Shown: in pieces, positions 1-6,310 of the stretch | Layout of the letters: the number at the start of each line of letters is the position of its first letter | Numbering within the stretch: the first letter of the stretch is position 1 | NCBI GenBank assembly: GCA_003695505.1 | Contig: RFIY01000196.1 | Location: 1-8,011, forward strand | Origin: Candidatus Dadabacteria bacterium | Lineage (GTDB): Bacteria; J088 | Reading direction: 5' to 3' | DNA length: 8,011 bases | The notes under the pieces: model-generated | What the model was told of the DNA's origin: nothing | The model's database searches: none | The model's input: the letters and a program-made list of their open reading frames with translations, nothing else | Translations under genes and position numbers: made by a program

Positions 1-832
1 CATAGACCTGCTCCCGCACCTGCTCCAGCGGGGGCAGATCAGCCTGTCGCAAACCGACGAACGTGATCTGGGTCGGAACACCATCACGAGCGATCTCTGT
101 CACGGCTCCCGGCTGCGGATTTCCGGCGATCCACTGTTGCACCTCTGGATCGAGCGTACTCCAGGGCACTTCGACGAGTTCCTGCGACGGCCCGACCCGA
201 ACGGCAATCACAGGCTCCAGGCCATAGCGATCCGGATGCTCTCGCATCCAGGCGATCAGATCCGCATCATCAATGGAAATCCCCGGTTCGATTTCTCGCT
301 GGACAATCTGCATGCGCAATAACTGGGTTCGCAACATCTCGCGATAGGCAACCCGTGACAACCCCTGCGCACGCACGGCCTCATAGAGTTCTTCGACACT
401 CATGCCGTTCTGTTCCGCCACGTTCTGGACGGTCGCATCGATCTGCTTGTCATCGATGCTGACGTGATTCCGATCTGCCCATGCCGTCATCAGCAGATCG
501 TTGATGCGTTGCTCGACCAGCGCATCGTCTGCAAGATCAGCATCACCCTGCTGGGCCAGCGTCGCGCGCAGCGCACGCAAATCGGACCGCAGGATCGGCG
601 TACCTTCGACCACCGCGACAATTTCGTCGACAACTTCGGTGACAGCGCCGACGGCTCCCGGAAAGACTGGTGGCGCACAGAGCAATACCGCGAGAGACAG
701 GGCATTTACGGCCGACCGCCAGCACCGGCGGCCGTTCCCGTGATCAGATTTCCCTGTCGGCGCCAGAGCGCCACCCGCCCTGACGTCTTCGCGACGACGC
801 TGCGAAGGCGACGGGCTGCTAGCGCGGCACAT
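1..832 (-). CDS. SurA-like periplasmic chaperone, N-terminal part (cut by window edge)
   Basis: Reading leftward from an ATG at 832, an open frame of 277 codons runs off the window at position 1. Residues 1-40 are basic and Pro/Ser-rich, 41-60 form a hydrophobic stretch (core ALSLAVLL), and cleavage after VGA (about residue 63) would release a mature protein beginning VTEVVDEIVAVVEG. That start, with EGTPILRSDL and the helical segment to about residue 200, is typical of the SurA N-terminal chaperone domain. After it, only about 55 residues (207-263) stand where a parvulin domain of 90-100 residues is expected. No HIL-type motif is seen, although LPPLEQVREQV looks like the helix that usually follows a parvulin domain. 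The ATG overlaps the upstream gene's end by 14 nt, with GAGGG 6 nt before it, which implies translational coupling. The 40-residue leader before the hydrophobic core is unusually long, but no other ATG, GTG or TTG lies upstream of the core. The family call is good; isomerase activity is doubtful. Confidence 0.82.
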   Translation of the reverse strand, partial: MCRASSPSPSQRRREDVRAGGALAPTGKSDHGNGRRCWRSAVNALSLAVLLCAPPVFPGAVGAVTEVVDEIVAVVEGTPILRSDLRALRATLAQQGDADLADDALVEQRINDLLMTAWADRNHVSIDDKQIDATVQNVAEQNGMSVEELYEAVRAQGLSRVAYREMLRTQLLRMQIVQREIEPGISIDDADLIAWMREHPDRYGLEPVIAVRVGPSQELVEVPWSTLDPEVQQWIAGNPQPGAVTEIARDGVPTQITFVGLRQADLPPLEQVREQVY

Positions 833-1769
833 CCAGCGCCCTCGCCCATTCGTCATCGTTGATTTCAATTGGCACTTCCTGACGTAGGCGGTCAATGAGC
901 TGTTGGCGAATCTGTGCAAGCCGCTCACGTTCGATCGTTTCCCGAATCATTCGTTCCACCGACTTCCGGTCCGGCCGGTGCCCGCGCCGGCGGTCCGTCA
1001 CCCGAAATACATGGTAGCCGTATTCGGTCTGGATCACTTTGGAGACCTTGCCGACCGGAAGCCGGAATGCGGGAGCAAACGATTCTGGCAGATCCTCGGC
1101 GCGCACATATCCGATACGCCCCCCCTTCGTGCGCTCGGGGCCAATGCTGTGTTCGCGTGCAAGCTCCGCGAAGTCACGCCCCCCAAGCAACTCCTTGCGC
1201 AGCGCCCGAGCCTCCTGTTCATCCGCGACCACAATCTGCCACAGTTCGACCTCGATACCAGGATTGACGGCCTCGAAGCTCTCGCGGTAGTGCGCATCAA
1301 TATCGGCCTCGGTCACCGGAGCCGTGCGGGCAAGTTCCTGAGCCAGCAGGCGCTCCACGAGCAGGCGCCTCCGTGTCGTGCGTTCCCAGTCGCGTTCATC
1401 CACATAATGTTCGAGCAGATATCGCTTCCAGGCGCGCTCATCCAGGTCGCCGCGAAGACGGACGGCTTCGCTGGTCAGCTCCCGGTCGTCAACCGACAGT
1501 CCGCGCCGCCGCGCCTCCTGAACCAGTAAACTTTCCGCGATCAGCTCATTGAGCAGCCGCTTGTGCAACTGCGCACGGTCTTCCCGCGACAGCACCGGGA
1601 TATCGCCCAGCTCGCGCCGGGCCATACGCAACCGTTTCTCGAACGCGCCCCGGGTGATCGTCTCATCGCCAACGCGGGCCAGCCAGACTTCCTGGTCCGG
1701 TTCGGATGTACACCCGGAGACAGACAGCGCACCCAGAAAAAGGGCGCAAGCAACCATGAGCGTCTTCAC
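819..1769 (-). CDS. Parvulin-like (PpiC/SurA family) lipoprotein with Gln in place of first catalytic His
   Basis: The product is 316 residues from a GTG start at 1769. It begins MKTLMVACALFLGALSVSGC, a textbook lipoprotein signal with lipobox VSGC and lipidated Cys20, so it is probably anchored in the outer or inner membrane facing the periplasm. Residues 28-160 form a charged helical SurA/PpiD-like N domain (LARVGDETITRGAFEKRL). Residues 173-259 form a parvulin rotamase domain with GGRIGYV (216-222) and the conserved second histidine in GYHVFRV (His253). The first active-site histidine, normally in an RHIL-type motif, is Gln178 (ELWQIVV), so catalysis may be weak or lost and a chaperone role is possible. 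A TTG at 1817 would add 16 residues before the signal; I reject it because the GTG gives a cleaner signal, although no strong Shine-Dalgarno sequence precedes either start. The gene lies 49 nt after the parvulin upstream and overlaps the SurA-like gene downstream, so an operon is likely. Confidence 0.88.
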   Translation of the reverse strand: MKTLMVACALFLGALSVSGCTSEPDQEVWLARVGDETITRGAFEKRLRMARRELGDIPVLSREDRAQLHKRLLNELIAESLLVQEARRRGLSVDDRELTSEAVRLRGDLDERAWKRYLLEHYVDERDWERTTRRRLLVERLLAQELARTAPVTEADIDAHYRESFEAVNPGIEVELWQIVVADEQEARALRKELLGGRDFAELAREHSIGPERTKGGRIGYVRAEDLPESFAPAFRLPVGKVSKVIQTEYGYHVFRVTDRRRGHRPDRKSVERMIRETIERERLAQIRQQLIDRLRQEVPIEINDDEWARALDVPR

Positions 1770-1787
1770 GAACAGTGTCCAACCGTT

Positions 1788-1809
1788 GGCGACGGTAAAG
1801 CCGTCAGCC
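1788..1809 (-). other. Small hairpin between the two parvulin lipoprotein genes
   Basis: GACGG (1791-1795) and CCGTC (1801-1805) pair around a 5-nt loop, and GGC (1788-1790) with GCC (1807-1809) extends the stem across a single bulged A. In the minus-strand mRNA this lies in the 49-nt spacer, 18 nt before the chosen GTG start of the second parvulin gene. No U-run follows, so it is not a terminator. It could tune translation or mRNA stability between the two genes, or be chance in GC-rich DNA. Confidence 0.3.
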
Positions 1810-1818
1810 GCGTACAAT

Positions 1819-2721
1819 TCAGGGCTTTTTCTGTTGTTCGATGTCCAGCTCGGCCAGCAGCTTTTCGTCGATCTCGACGCCGAATTTTTCGCGCAGCCCC
1901 TTCATGTTGGCCTCGAACATTTCCTGCCGTTTCTTGGGAAGCAGGGCTTGCTCGATTTCCTTGCGCAGCTCGTCGTCCAGCGGACGTTCGGACGATTTCT
2001 TGATGTCCACGAGGCGAATGATATGCCAGCCAAACGGCGTACGGACCGGTTCGGAGATTTCCCCGGGTTTGAGGGCCAGTGCAGCCTTTTCAAATGCGGG
2101 AGCATAGCGTCCTTTTTCCGCATAGCCCAGATCGCCCCCGCGAGATGCGCTGGGCCCCTGCGACATTTCGCGCGCCACCTTCTCGAACGGCTCTCCGGCT
2201 TCAACCCGCTTCCGGGCTTTCAGCGCCAGCTTGCGGGCTTTTTCCACTTCAGCTTCCGAAGCATCAGGTGCGACCTTGATCAGAATATGCTGCGCCCGAT
2301 ACTGTTCCTTCTGACGATACTTGTCGATGTTTTGCTTGTAGTATGCCTCGATCTCATCGTCCGGAATCTTGATCTCACGTTGCCACTCTTTCATCAACTC
2401 CTGGAGCAGGATCCGCTGTACGGCCTGGTCGATCTGGTATTTGACGTCTGGACGCCGATCAATGCCGCGCTCGCGCGCTTCGAGCTCGATCAGTTTCGAA
2501 CGCACCTGATGTTCGAGGATCTGCTTGCGCCCGCTCGGCGTACGCGCCCGCACCTTCCACTGCGCCGGAAGCGCGTCCAGACTGTTCCTGAATTCCTGCG
2601 CGGTAATCACTTCATCGTCGACGCGCGCGAGAACATCTTTGTCCGCTGATTTTGAGCATCCCCACAGCGGCAGCACGAGCAGCGCCGAAACCACGCAAAC
2701 GGACGACCGGAACATCTTCAC
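1819..2721 (-). CDS. Parvulin-type peptidyl-prolyl cis-trans isomerase lipoprotein (PpiC/EpsD-like)
   Basis: The product is 300 residues from GTG at 2721: AAAGGA (2730-2735) sits 8 nt upstream, while the ATG six bases further in would be too far from it. Both starts give a lipoprotein signal with a hydrophobic core (VVSALLVLPLWGC) and lipidated Cys22. Residues 30-135 are the helical N domain (VLARVDDEVITAQEFRNSL). Residues 140-240 form an intact parvulin domain with His145 in AQHILIKV, GGDLGYAEKG (195-204), the LKPGEISEPV loop and His233 in GWHIIRLVD. Both canonical histidines are present, so it is likely an active prolyl isomerase and foldase in the periplasm. The C-terminal 60 residues are charged and helical, ending QQKKP. 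It is the first gene of the minus-strand parvulin trio. Size and lipoprotein form resemble the EpsD-type isomerases of exopolysaccharide loci, but no polysaccharide export gene is in view, so that subfamily label is only a suggestion. Confidence 0.9.
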   Translation of the reverse strand: MKMFRSSVCVVSALLVLPLWGCSKSADKDVLARVDDEVITAQEFRNSLDALPAQWKVRARTPSGRKQILEHQVRSKLIELEARERGIDRRPDVKYQIDQAVQRILLQELMKEWQREIKIPDDEIEAYYKQNIDKYRQKEQYRAQHILIKVAPDASEAEVEKARKLALKARKRVEAGEPFEKVAREMSQGPSASRGGDLGYAEKGRYAPAFEKAALALKPGEISEPVRTPFGWHIIRLVDIKKSSERPLDDELRKEIEQALLPKKRQEMFEANMKGLREKFGVEIDEKLLAELDIEQQKKP

Positions 2722-2796
2722 TTCACACATCCTTTCCGGGAAACGCATCAGGCCAAACAGCCGACAACAGCGCCGGGCGGCCGAAAAAACTCCAAT

Positions 2797-2826
2797 ACCG
2801 TAGCATGACAGAATCACTCCAGTCAA
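2797..2826 (-). promoter_or_regulatory. Candidate sigma70-type promoter for the parvulin operon
   Basis: On the minus strand, TTGACT (2826-2821) is followed after 18 nt by TACGGT (2802-2797), which is preceded by TG at the extended -10 position (TGC then TACGGT). The -35 matches consensus at five of six bases; the -10 is weak and relies on the TG extension. Transcription would begin about 70 nt upstream of the first parvulin gene. This is the best candidate I found by eye in the divergent region. Confidence 0.4.
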
Positions 2827-2870
2827 TGTCGGCCGGCGTCGCCGGCCCCTGGAGTCCGGATCTACTCCAG
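2816..2870. repeat. Three ACTCCAG/CTGGAGT elements and a GC-rich dyad in the divergent region
   Basis: ACTCCAG occurs at 2816-2822 and 2864-2870, and its exact reverse complement CTGGAGT at 2849-2855. The middle copy can pair with the right copy (8-nt loop) or with the left copy, the latter enclosing a separate perfect hairpin GGCCGGC-GTC-GCCGGCC (2831-2847). The two long pairings exclude each other. The cluster lies between the candidate parvulin promoter, whose -35 and spacer the left copy overlaps, and the glnD start 90 nt to the right. It may be a multi-site operator or an RNA switch in a glnD leader; function is not shown by sequence alone. Confidence 0.5.
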
Positions 2871-2950
2871 CAGCCCACTGAAGGACTGACATCGCGTGCG
2901 ATTTCTTGCCTGCTCAGGCTTGAGACCTCGGCTCGTACCCACAGGTTCCC

Positions 2951-2955
2951 AGGGA
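2951..2955 (+). promoter_or_regulatory. Ribosome-binding site deciding the glnD start
   Basis: AGGGA lies 5 nt before the ATG at 2961. In-frame ATGs further left at 2652, 2805 and 2826 lack such a site, and the first falls inside the divergent parvulin gene. A start at 2961 also gives a protein of the usual GlnD length. Confidence 0.65.
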
Positions 2956-2960
2956 CGTAC

Positions 2961-5588
2961 ATGACGTCAACGCCCACCAAGGAGCAGCTCCGCGAATACT
3001 GGTCGGTCGCCCTGAATGACGCGCGGGAACTCGATCTGCAGGGGCATCCCCCGGAAGCAGTTCTGAACCTGCTCACCGATCGCGCCGATCATCTGATCGC
3101 CGAACTGACGGCGCAGGCCCGCGCCCAGTTCGAGCGCAAGTATGCCGGCGCCGATGATACCTTTGCCGTCTGTGCTACAGGCGGGTATGGACGCAGAGAG
3201 CTTCACCCGGGCAGCGACATCGACCTGCTGTTTTTATGTGCGCGAACACGCACACCCGTGATCGAATCCCTGACCGAGACGGTTCTGTACGCGCTTTGGG
3301 ACATCGGCCTGAAGGTTGGGCACGCGGTTCGGACTGTCGAGGACTGTATCCGCATTGGACAGGAAGATCTGACCGTTCGCACGACGATGATGGACCTCCG
3401 CCTGATCGCTGGCGACCGTGACTTTTTTGAGCAGGCGCACGCCGCGCTCGAACACCGACTGCTCCATGACAAGCTGACCGCCTTCTCGAAAGCCAAGGTT
3501 GCAGAACTCGAATCGCGCCGCAAACGTTACGGCGAAACCGCGTATGTGCTTGAGCCGAATATCAAGGAGAGCCCGGGCGGACTCCGTGATATACAGACGG
3601 TACGATGGCTGACTCAGGCCGCCTTTCGGGTCGATTCAATCCGGAAACTGCCGACGCTTGGGCTGATGTCAACCGAAGACGCCTCCCGCCTGGACGACAA
3701 TCACGGTATTCTGCTCGGTCTCCGAACCCGCCTGCACCTGCTGGATCGTCGAAGCAACGATCAGCTTACGCTCGATGCCCAGCGTGAACTGGCCGCCCGA
3801 TACGGTTTCGAGGACAACGACCGAGAGCTGGCCAGCGAAGCGTTCATGCGTTTTTACTACGAGCTGTCGCGACAGACGCGACAGCTCGTAGACATCGCTG
3901 TTGCAGAATCTATGGATCGAATCGTACCGTCGTCCCGTCGTTTGTGGTTCCGCCGAAAGCGGTCCCTTGGCGACGGGTTTTATCTGTACCGGAATCAGAT
4001 CTGGGGGGCCCCGGTGATGCTGCGCGAACGGCCAGCATTACAGGTACTGGCGTTTGTCCACGCCCAGCGCGAATCGGCGTCACTCTCTCTGGACCTCAAA
4101 CGCGCGCTGATCGCAGCCAGCCCGGCACTTCGTACGGCCGACGCCGCCACGCTCGTCGAGGCGGGTGGTCATTTTCTGGAACTGCTTGCCGCCGAAGCCT
4201 CCCTGCTGGACCTGACGACCGAAATGAATGAACTCGGTGTTCTGCGGGCTCTGATTCCAGAATTCGACCATCAGTACTGCCGCGTTCAGCACGACACCTA
4301 TCATATCTACACGGCCGATATGCATCTGCTCGTGTGCCTCGACGTCTGGGAGCGCCTGCGTACAGGGGCGTTCGCCGACGAAGAACCGGAGCTGACCCAT
4401 CTGGCAGAGACCATTCCGGATCCGACCGTCCTGGCGTTGGCAATCCTGCTGCACGACATTGGCAAGGGATACGGCAAGGATCACTCCGAATACGGCGCTG
4501 AACTGACGGAGCAAATCGCCCGACGGCTGGGACTGGCCCCGGATCGCGCCCGACGGGCGGCGTGGCTTGTGCGTGCGCATCTGTTGTTGAGCCATACCGC
4601 GCAACGCCGTGATCTCAGCGACCATCGCGTCATTCGGGAATTCGCAAAGCAAATCCCCGACCCTGAAGCGCTCGACATGCTTTTGTTGCTGACATTCTGC
4701 GACCAGAATGGCGTGGGTCCGGGTGTGTGGTCGCCGTGGAAGCGCAGCCTGATGCTGCAGTTGCATCGAGACAGCCGGCGCGTACTCGAACGCGAGGACA
4801 TCCAGGGGATTCACCGCAGAAGAATTGCCCGATCGCGCAAGGCGCTTGTCGAATATGCCACTAACGAAGGGCTTGCCGACGTCGCGCATCAGTTTGTCGA
4901 GCAAATGGCTCCCCGTTTTTTCGTTCGATACGATGCCGAGGAAGCCATCGACATCGTACGGACACTGGCCCGGGCCATCGCGGATGATGGGCCGGCCGTT
5001 TCGATCATGGCCGAACCCGACATCGGCGGCCGGGTCGTGATCATCGCTCCGGACGCTCCGGGAGTCTTCGCGTTCGATGCCGGCCTGTTTTCGCTGCTCG
5101 ACATGTCGATCATCAGCGCGGAGGGTTACACCCTGCCCGACAGCGAATGGGCGATCAATATTTTTCGTGTTCGCTCCCGCGATCCACTCTTTTTCGACAC
5201 GGCTGAACGCATCGATCGCTTTCGCGACTCGCTGCTGGATTTGCTCGCACGTTCTGACGAAGCGCTGGCTCAGCTCGAACGTCGGCGTCAGGCACCGCCA
5301 CCGTTGCCGCCACAAAGTCGGCGCCGAATCCGCGTACTGGTCGACACCGATCTGTCACGCCGCTACACGGTCTTCGAAATCCTCTGCTGGGATCGCCTCG
5401 GGCTCCTCCACGAACTTGCCGAAGTATTTTCCCGTCACGCCTGTAATATCTGGCTCGCGCGTATCGATACGGAAGGACAGCGGGTATCCGACACGTTCTA
5501 TGTCGAGCGTGGCGGACAGCCGATTACCGACTCCGACCTGCTCGAACAGCTGCGCCAAGACCTGCTCGCCGTCGCCAATCGCGCATAA
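2961..5588 (+). CDS. glnD: Bifunctional PII uridylyltransferase / uridylyl-removing enzyme
   Basis: GlnD senses glutamine and adds or removes UMP on PII proteins (GlnB/GlnK), controlling glutamine synthetase and nitrogen gene expression in the cytoplasm. The product is 875 residues from the chosen ATG, close to the roughly 890 of the E. coli enzyme. The nucleotidyltransferase domain has GGYGRRELHPGSDIDLL (residues 74-90) with the metal-binding pair Asp86/Asp88. The domain between carries YVLEPNIKESPGGLRDIQ, typical of GlnD. The HD hydrolase domain has LLHDIGKGYGKDHS with His498-Asp499, then LVRAHLLLSHTAQRRDLSD. Two ACT domains follow at about 690-760 (VIIAPDAPGVFAFDAGL) and 788-870 (EILCWDRLGLLHELAEVF), the glutamine-sensing part. 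All catalytic motifs look intact, so both activities are expected. It is a single gene: parvulins diverge upstream and cysC has its own promoter downstream. The classical neighbours map and dapD are absent. Confidence 0.97.
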   Translation: MTSTPTKEQLREYWSVALNDARELDLQGHPPEAVLNLLTDRADHLIAELTAQARAQFERKYAGADDTFAVCATGGYGRRELHPGSDIDLLFLCARTRTPVIESLTETVLYALWDIGLKVGHAVRTVEDCIRIGQEDLTVRTTMMDLRLIAGDRDFFEQAHAALEHRLLHDKLTAFSKAKVAELESRRKRYGETAYVLEPNIKESPGGLRDIQTVRWLTQAAFRVDSIRKLPTLGLMSTEDASRLDDNHGILLGLRTRLHLLDRRSNDQLTLDAQRELAARYGFEDNDRELASEAFMRFYYELSRQTRQLVDIAVAESMDRIVPSSRRLWFRRKRSLGDGFYLYRNQIWGAPVMLRERPALQVLAFVHAQRESASLSLDLKRALIAASPALRTADAATLVEAGGHFLELLAAEASLLDLTTEMNELGVLRALIPEFDHQYCRVQHDTYHIYTADMHLLVCLDVWERLRTGAFADEEPELTHLAETIPDPTVLALAILLHDIGKGYGKDHSEYGAELTEQIARRLGLAPDRARRAAWLVRAHLLLSHTAQRRDLSDHRVIREFAKQIPDPEALDMLLLLTFCDQNGVGPGVWSPWKRSLMLQLHRDSRRVLEREDIQGIHRRRIARSRKALVEYATNEGLADVAHQFVEQMAPRFFVRYDAEEAIDIVRTLARAIADDGPAVSIMAEPDIGGRVVIIAPDAPGVFAFDAGLFSLLDMSIISAEGYTLPDSEWAINIFRVRSRDPLFFDTAERIDRFRDSLLDLLARSDEALAQLERRRQAPPPLPPQSRRRIRVLVDTDLSRRYTVFEILCWDRLGLLHELAEVFSRHACNIWLARIDTEGQRVSDTFYVERGGQPITDSDLLEQLRQDLLAVANRA
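3857..3891 (+). repeat. Perfect 15-bp inverted repeat inside the glnD coding sequence
   Basis: CTACGAGCTGTCGCG (3857-3871) and CGCGACAGCTCGTAG (3877-3891) are exact reverse complements around the loop ACAGA. It encodes YELSRQTRQLVD in the linker helix between the nucleotidyltransferase and HD domains. No T-run follows, so it is not a standard terminator. Confidence 0.85.
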
Positions 5589-5606
5589 CCGACTATTTTT
5601 ATGTAC

Positions 5607-5634
5607 TTGCAATTGTCCAGTTTTTGCGTACAAT
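5607..5634 (+). promoter_or_regulatory. Sigma70-type promoter for cysC
   Basis: TTGCAA (5607-5612) and TACAAT (5629-5634) are separated by 16 nt in an AT-rich gap within otherwise GC-rich DNA. Four of six -35 bases and five of six -10 bases match consensus. Transcription would start near 5641, giving a leader of about 40 nt before cysC. An imperfect dyad, TGTAC (5602-5606) with GTACA (5628-5632), brackets the promoter and could be an operator. Confidence 0.65.
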
Positions 5635-5683
5635 AAAGTATCTCCCCAACCGCCAAAGAAAAACAACACATGGAAAGTGTAGA

Positions 5684-6301
5684 ATGACCACACCAAAGAG
5701 CACCAACATCACCTGGCACCATGGACATATTGACGATGAATCACGCACCCGACTGCTTGGGCAGAGGGGCTGCGTCCTGTGGTTTACCGGCCTCAGTGGC
5801 TCGGGCAAGAGCACCGTGGCTCGGGCTGTAGAAGCGGAACTGGTCGAACGCAGACACTTTTGCGCCGTACTTGATGGCGACAATATCCGACACGGCCTCA
5901 ACAGCGATCTGGGGTTCAGCCCGGAGGACCGCACCGAGAACATTCGCCGTATTGGAGAAGTTGCCAAACTCTTCGCTGACTTCAACAACATCGTGCTGAC
6001 GGCGTTCATCAGCCCCTACCGGGCGGACCGCGACCGCGCCCGTCAGACCGTTGGCGAGGAGCGCTTTTACGAAATTTACTGTGCCGCGGATCTGGATGTG
6101 TGCGAACAACGGGACCCGAAGGGCCTGTACAAGAAGGCCCGCGCAGGAGAGATCCCGGAGTTCACGGGTATCTCGGCGCCCTACGAGGCTCCAGAATCGC
6201 CCGAACTGGTACTCAAGACTGGCGAACAGACACTCGAAGAAAGCGTCCAGACCGTAATGGACTTTCTTGCCAGCAAGAACGTCTGGCCGGAAGAGATCTG
6301 A
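5684..6301 (+). CDS. cysC: Adenylylsulfate (APS) kinase
   Basis: CysC phosphorylates APS at the 3' position with ATP to give PAPS, the activated sulfate used for reduction or sulfation. The 205-residue product matches the length of the E. coli enzyme (about 201) and is recognisable end to end. It shows the P-loop GLSGSGKST (36-44), LDGDNIRHGLNSDLGFS (63-79) that binds APS, ENIRRIGEVAKLF, FISPYRADRDRAR, and the lid motif DPKGLYKKARAGEIPEFTGI followed by YEAPESPEL. I start at the ATG at 5684, which has GGAAAG six bases upstream and a typical N terminus; an ATG at 5624 would fall inside the promoter. The next gene begins 9 nt after the stop, so cysC and the reductase are almost certainly co-transcribed. 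No cysD/cysN or sat sulfurylase gene is in the window to supply APS. Confidence 0.96.
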   Translation: MTTPKSTNITWHHGHIDDESRTRLLGQRGCVLWFTGLSGSGKSTVARAVEAELVERRHFCAVLDGDNIRHGLNSDLGFSPEDRTENIRRIGEVAKLFADFNNIVLTAFISPYRADRDRARQTVGEERFYEIYCAADLDVCEQRDPKGLYKKARAGEIPEFTGISAPYEAPESPELVLKTGEQTLEESVQTVMDFLASKNVWPEEI

Positions 6302-6310
6302 GCGGGCAGC

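Larger units (their letters stand above)
2722..2960. other. Divergent intergenic region between the parvulin operon and glnD
   Basis: This 239-nt gap separates genes transcribed outward in both directions and must hold the control regions of both. Besides the repeat cluster and the minus-strand promoter candidate, it contains ATCGC-GT-GCGAT (2891-2902) and GCCTG-CT-CAGGC (2908-2919), short dyads of uncertain value. I could not find a convincing -35/-10 pair for glnD on the plus strand. The frame of glnD stays open through the whole gap, but nothing resembling a conserved protein segment is seen there. Confidence 0.6.

Noticed and set aside
719-832. Twin-arginine signal in the SurA-like protein (RR near residue 35)
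   Set aside because: The sequence after RR (CWRS) does not fit the Tat consensus; a Sec signal with cleavage near VGA is a better reading.
903-1529. Open plus-strand frame of 208 codons
   Set aside because: It lies opposite the parvulin lipoprotein gene, shows no domain or signal, and is explained by GC-rich codon use.
1770-1817. TTG start at 1817 for the second parvulin lipoprotein
   Set aside because: It adds 16 residues ahead of a complete lipoprotein signal peptide; the GTG at 1769 gives a standard one.
1549-2649. Open plus-strand frame of 366 codons
   Set aside because: It is antisense to two parvulin genes, and its translation is rich in Phe, Leu and Arg without recognisable motifs.
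2908-2919. GCCTG-CT-CAGGC dyad as a terminator or operator
   Set aside because: A 5-bp stem with a 2-nt loop is short and has no T-run; it is common by chance in this composition.
2652-2960. N-terminal extension of glnD from in-frame starts at 2652, 2805 or 2826
   Set aside because: No ribosome-binding site, overlap of the first with the divergent parvulin gene, no conserved protein features, and the start at 2961 gives the normal GlnD length with AGGGA at good spacing.
4080-5315. Long minus-strand open frame (411 codons) inside glnD
   Set aside because: It lies opposite the HD and ACT domains of a gene with clear conservation; no motif is recognised in its translation, so it is a shadow frame.
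5589-5606. Terminator after glnD (run of T at 5596-5600)
   Set aside because: No stable hairpin precedes the T-run.
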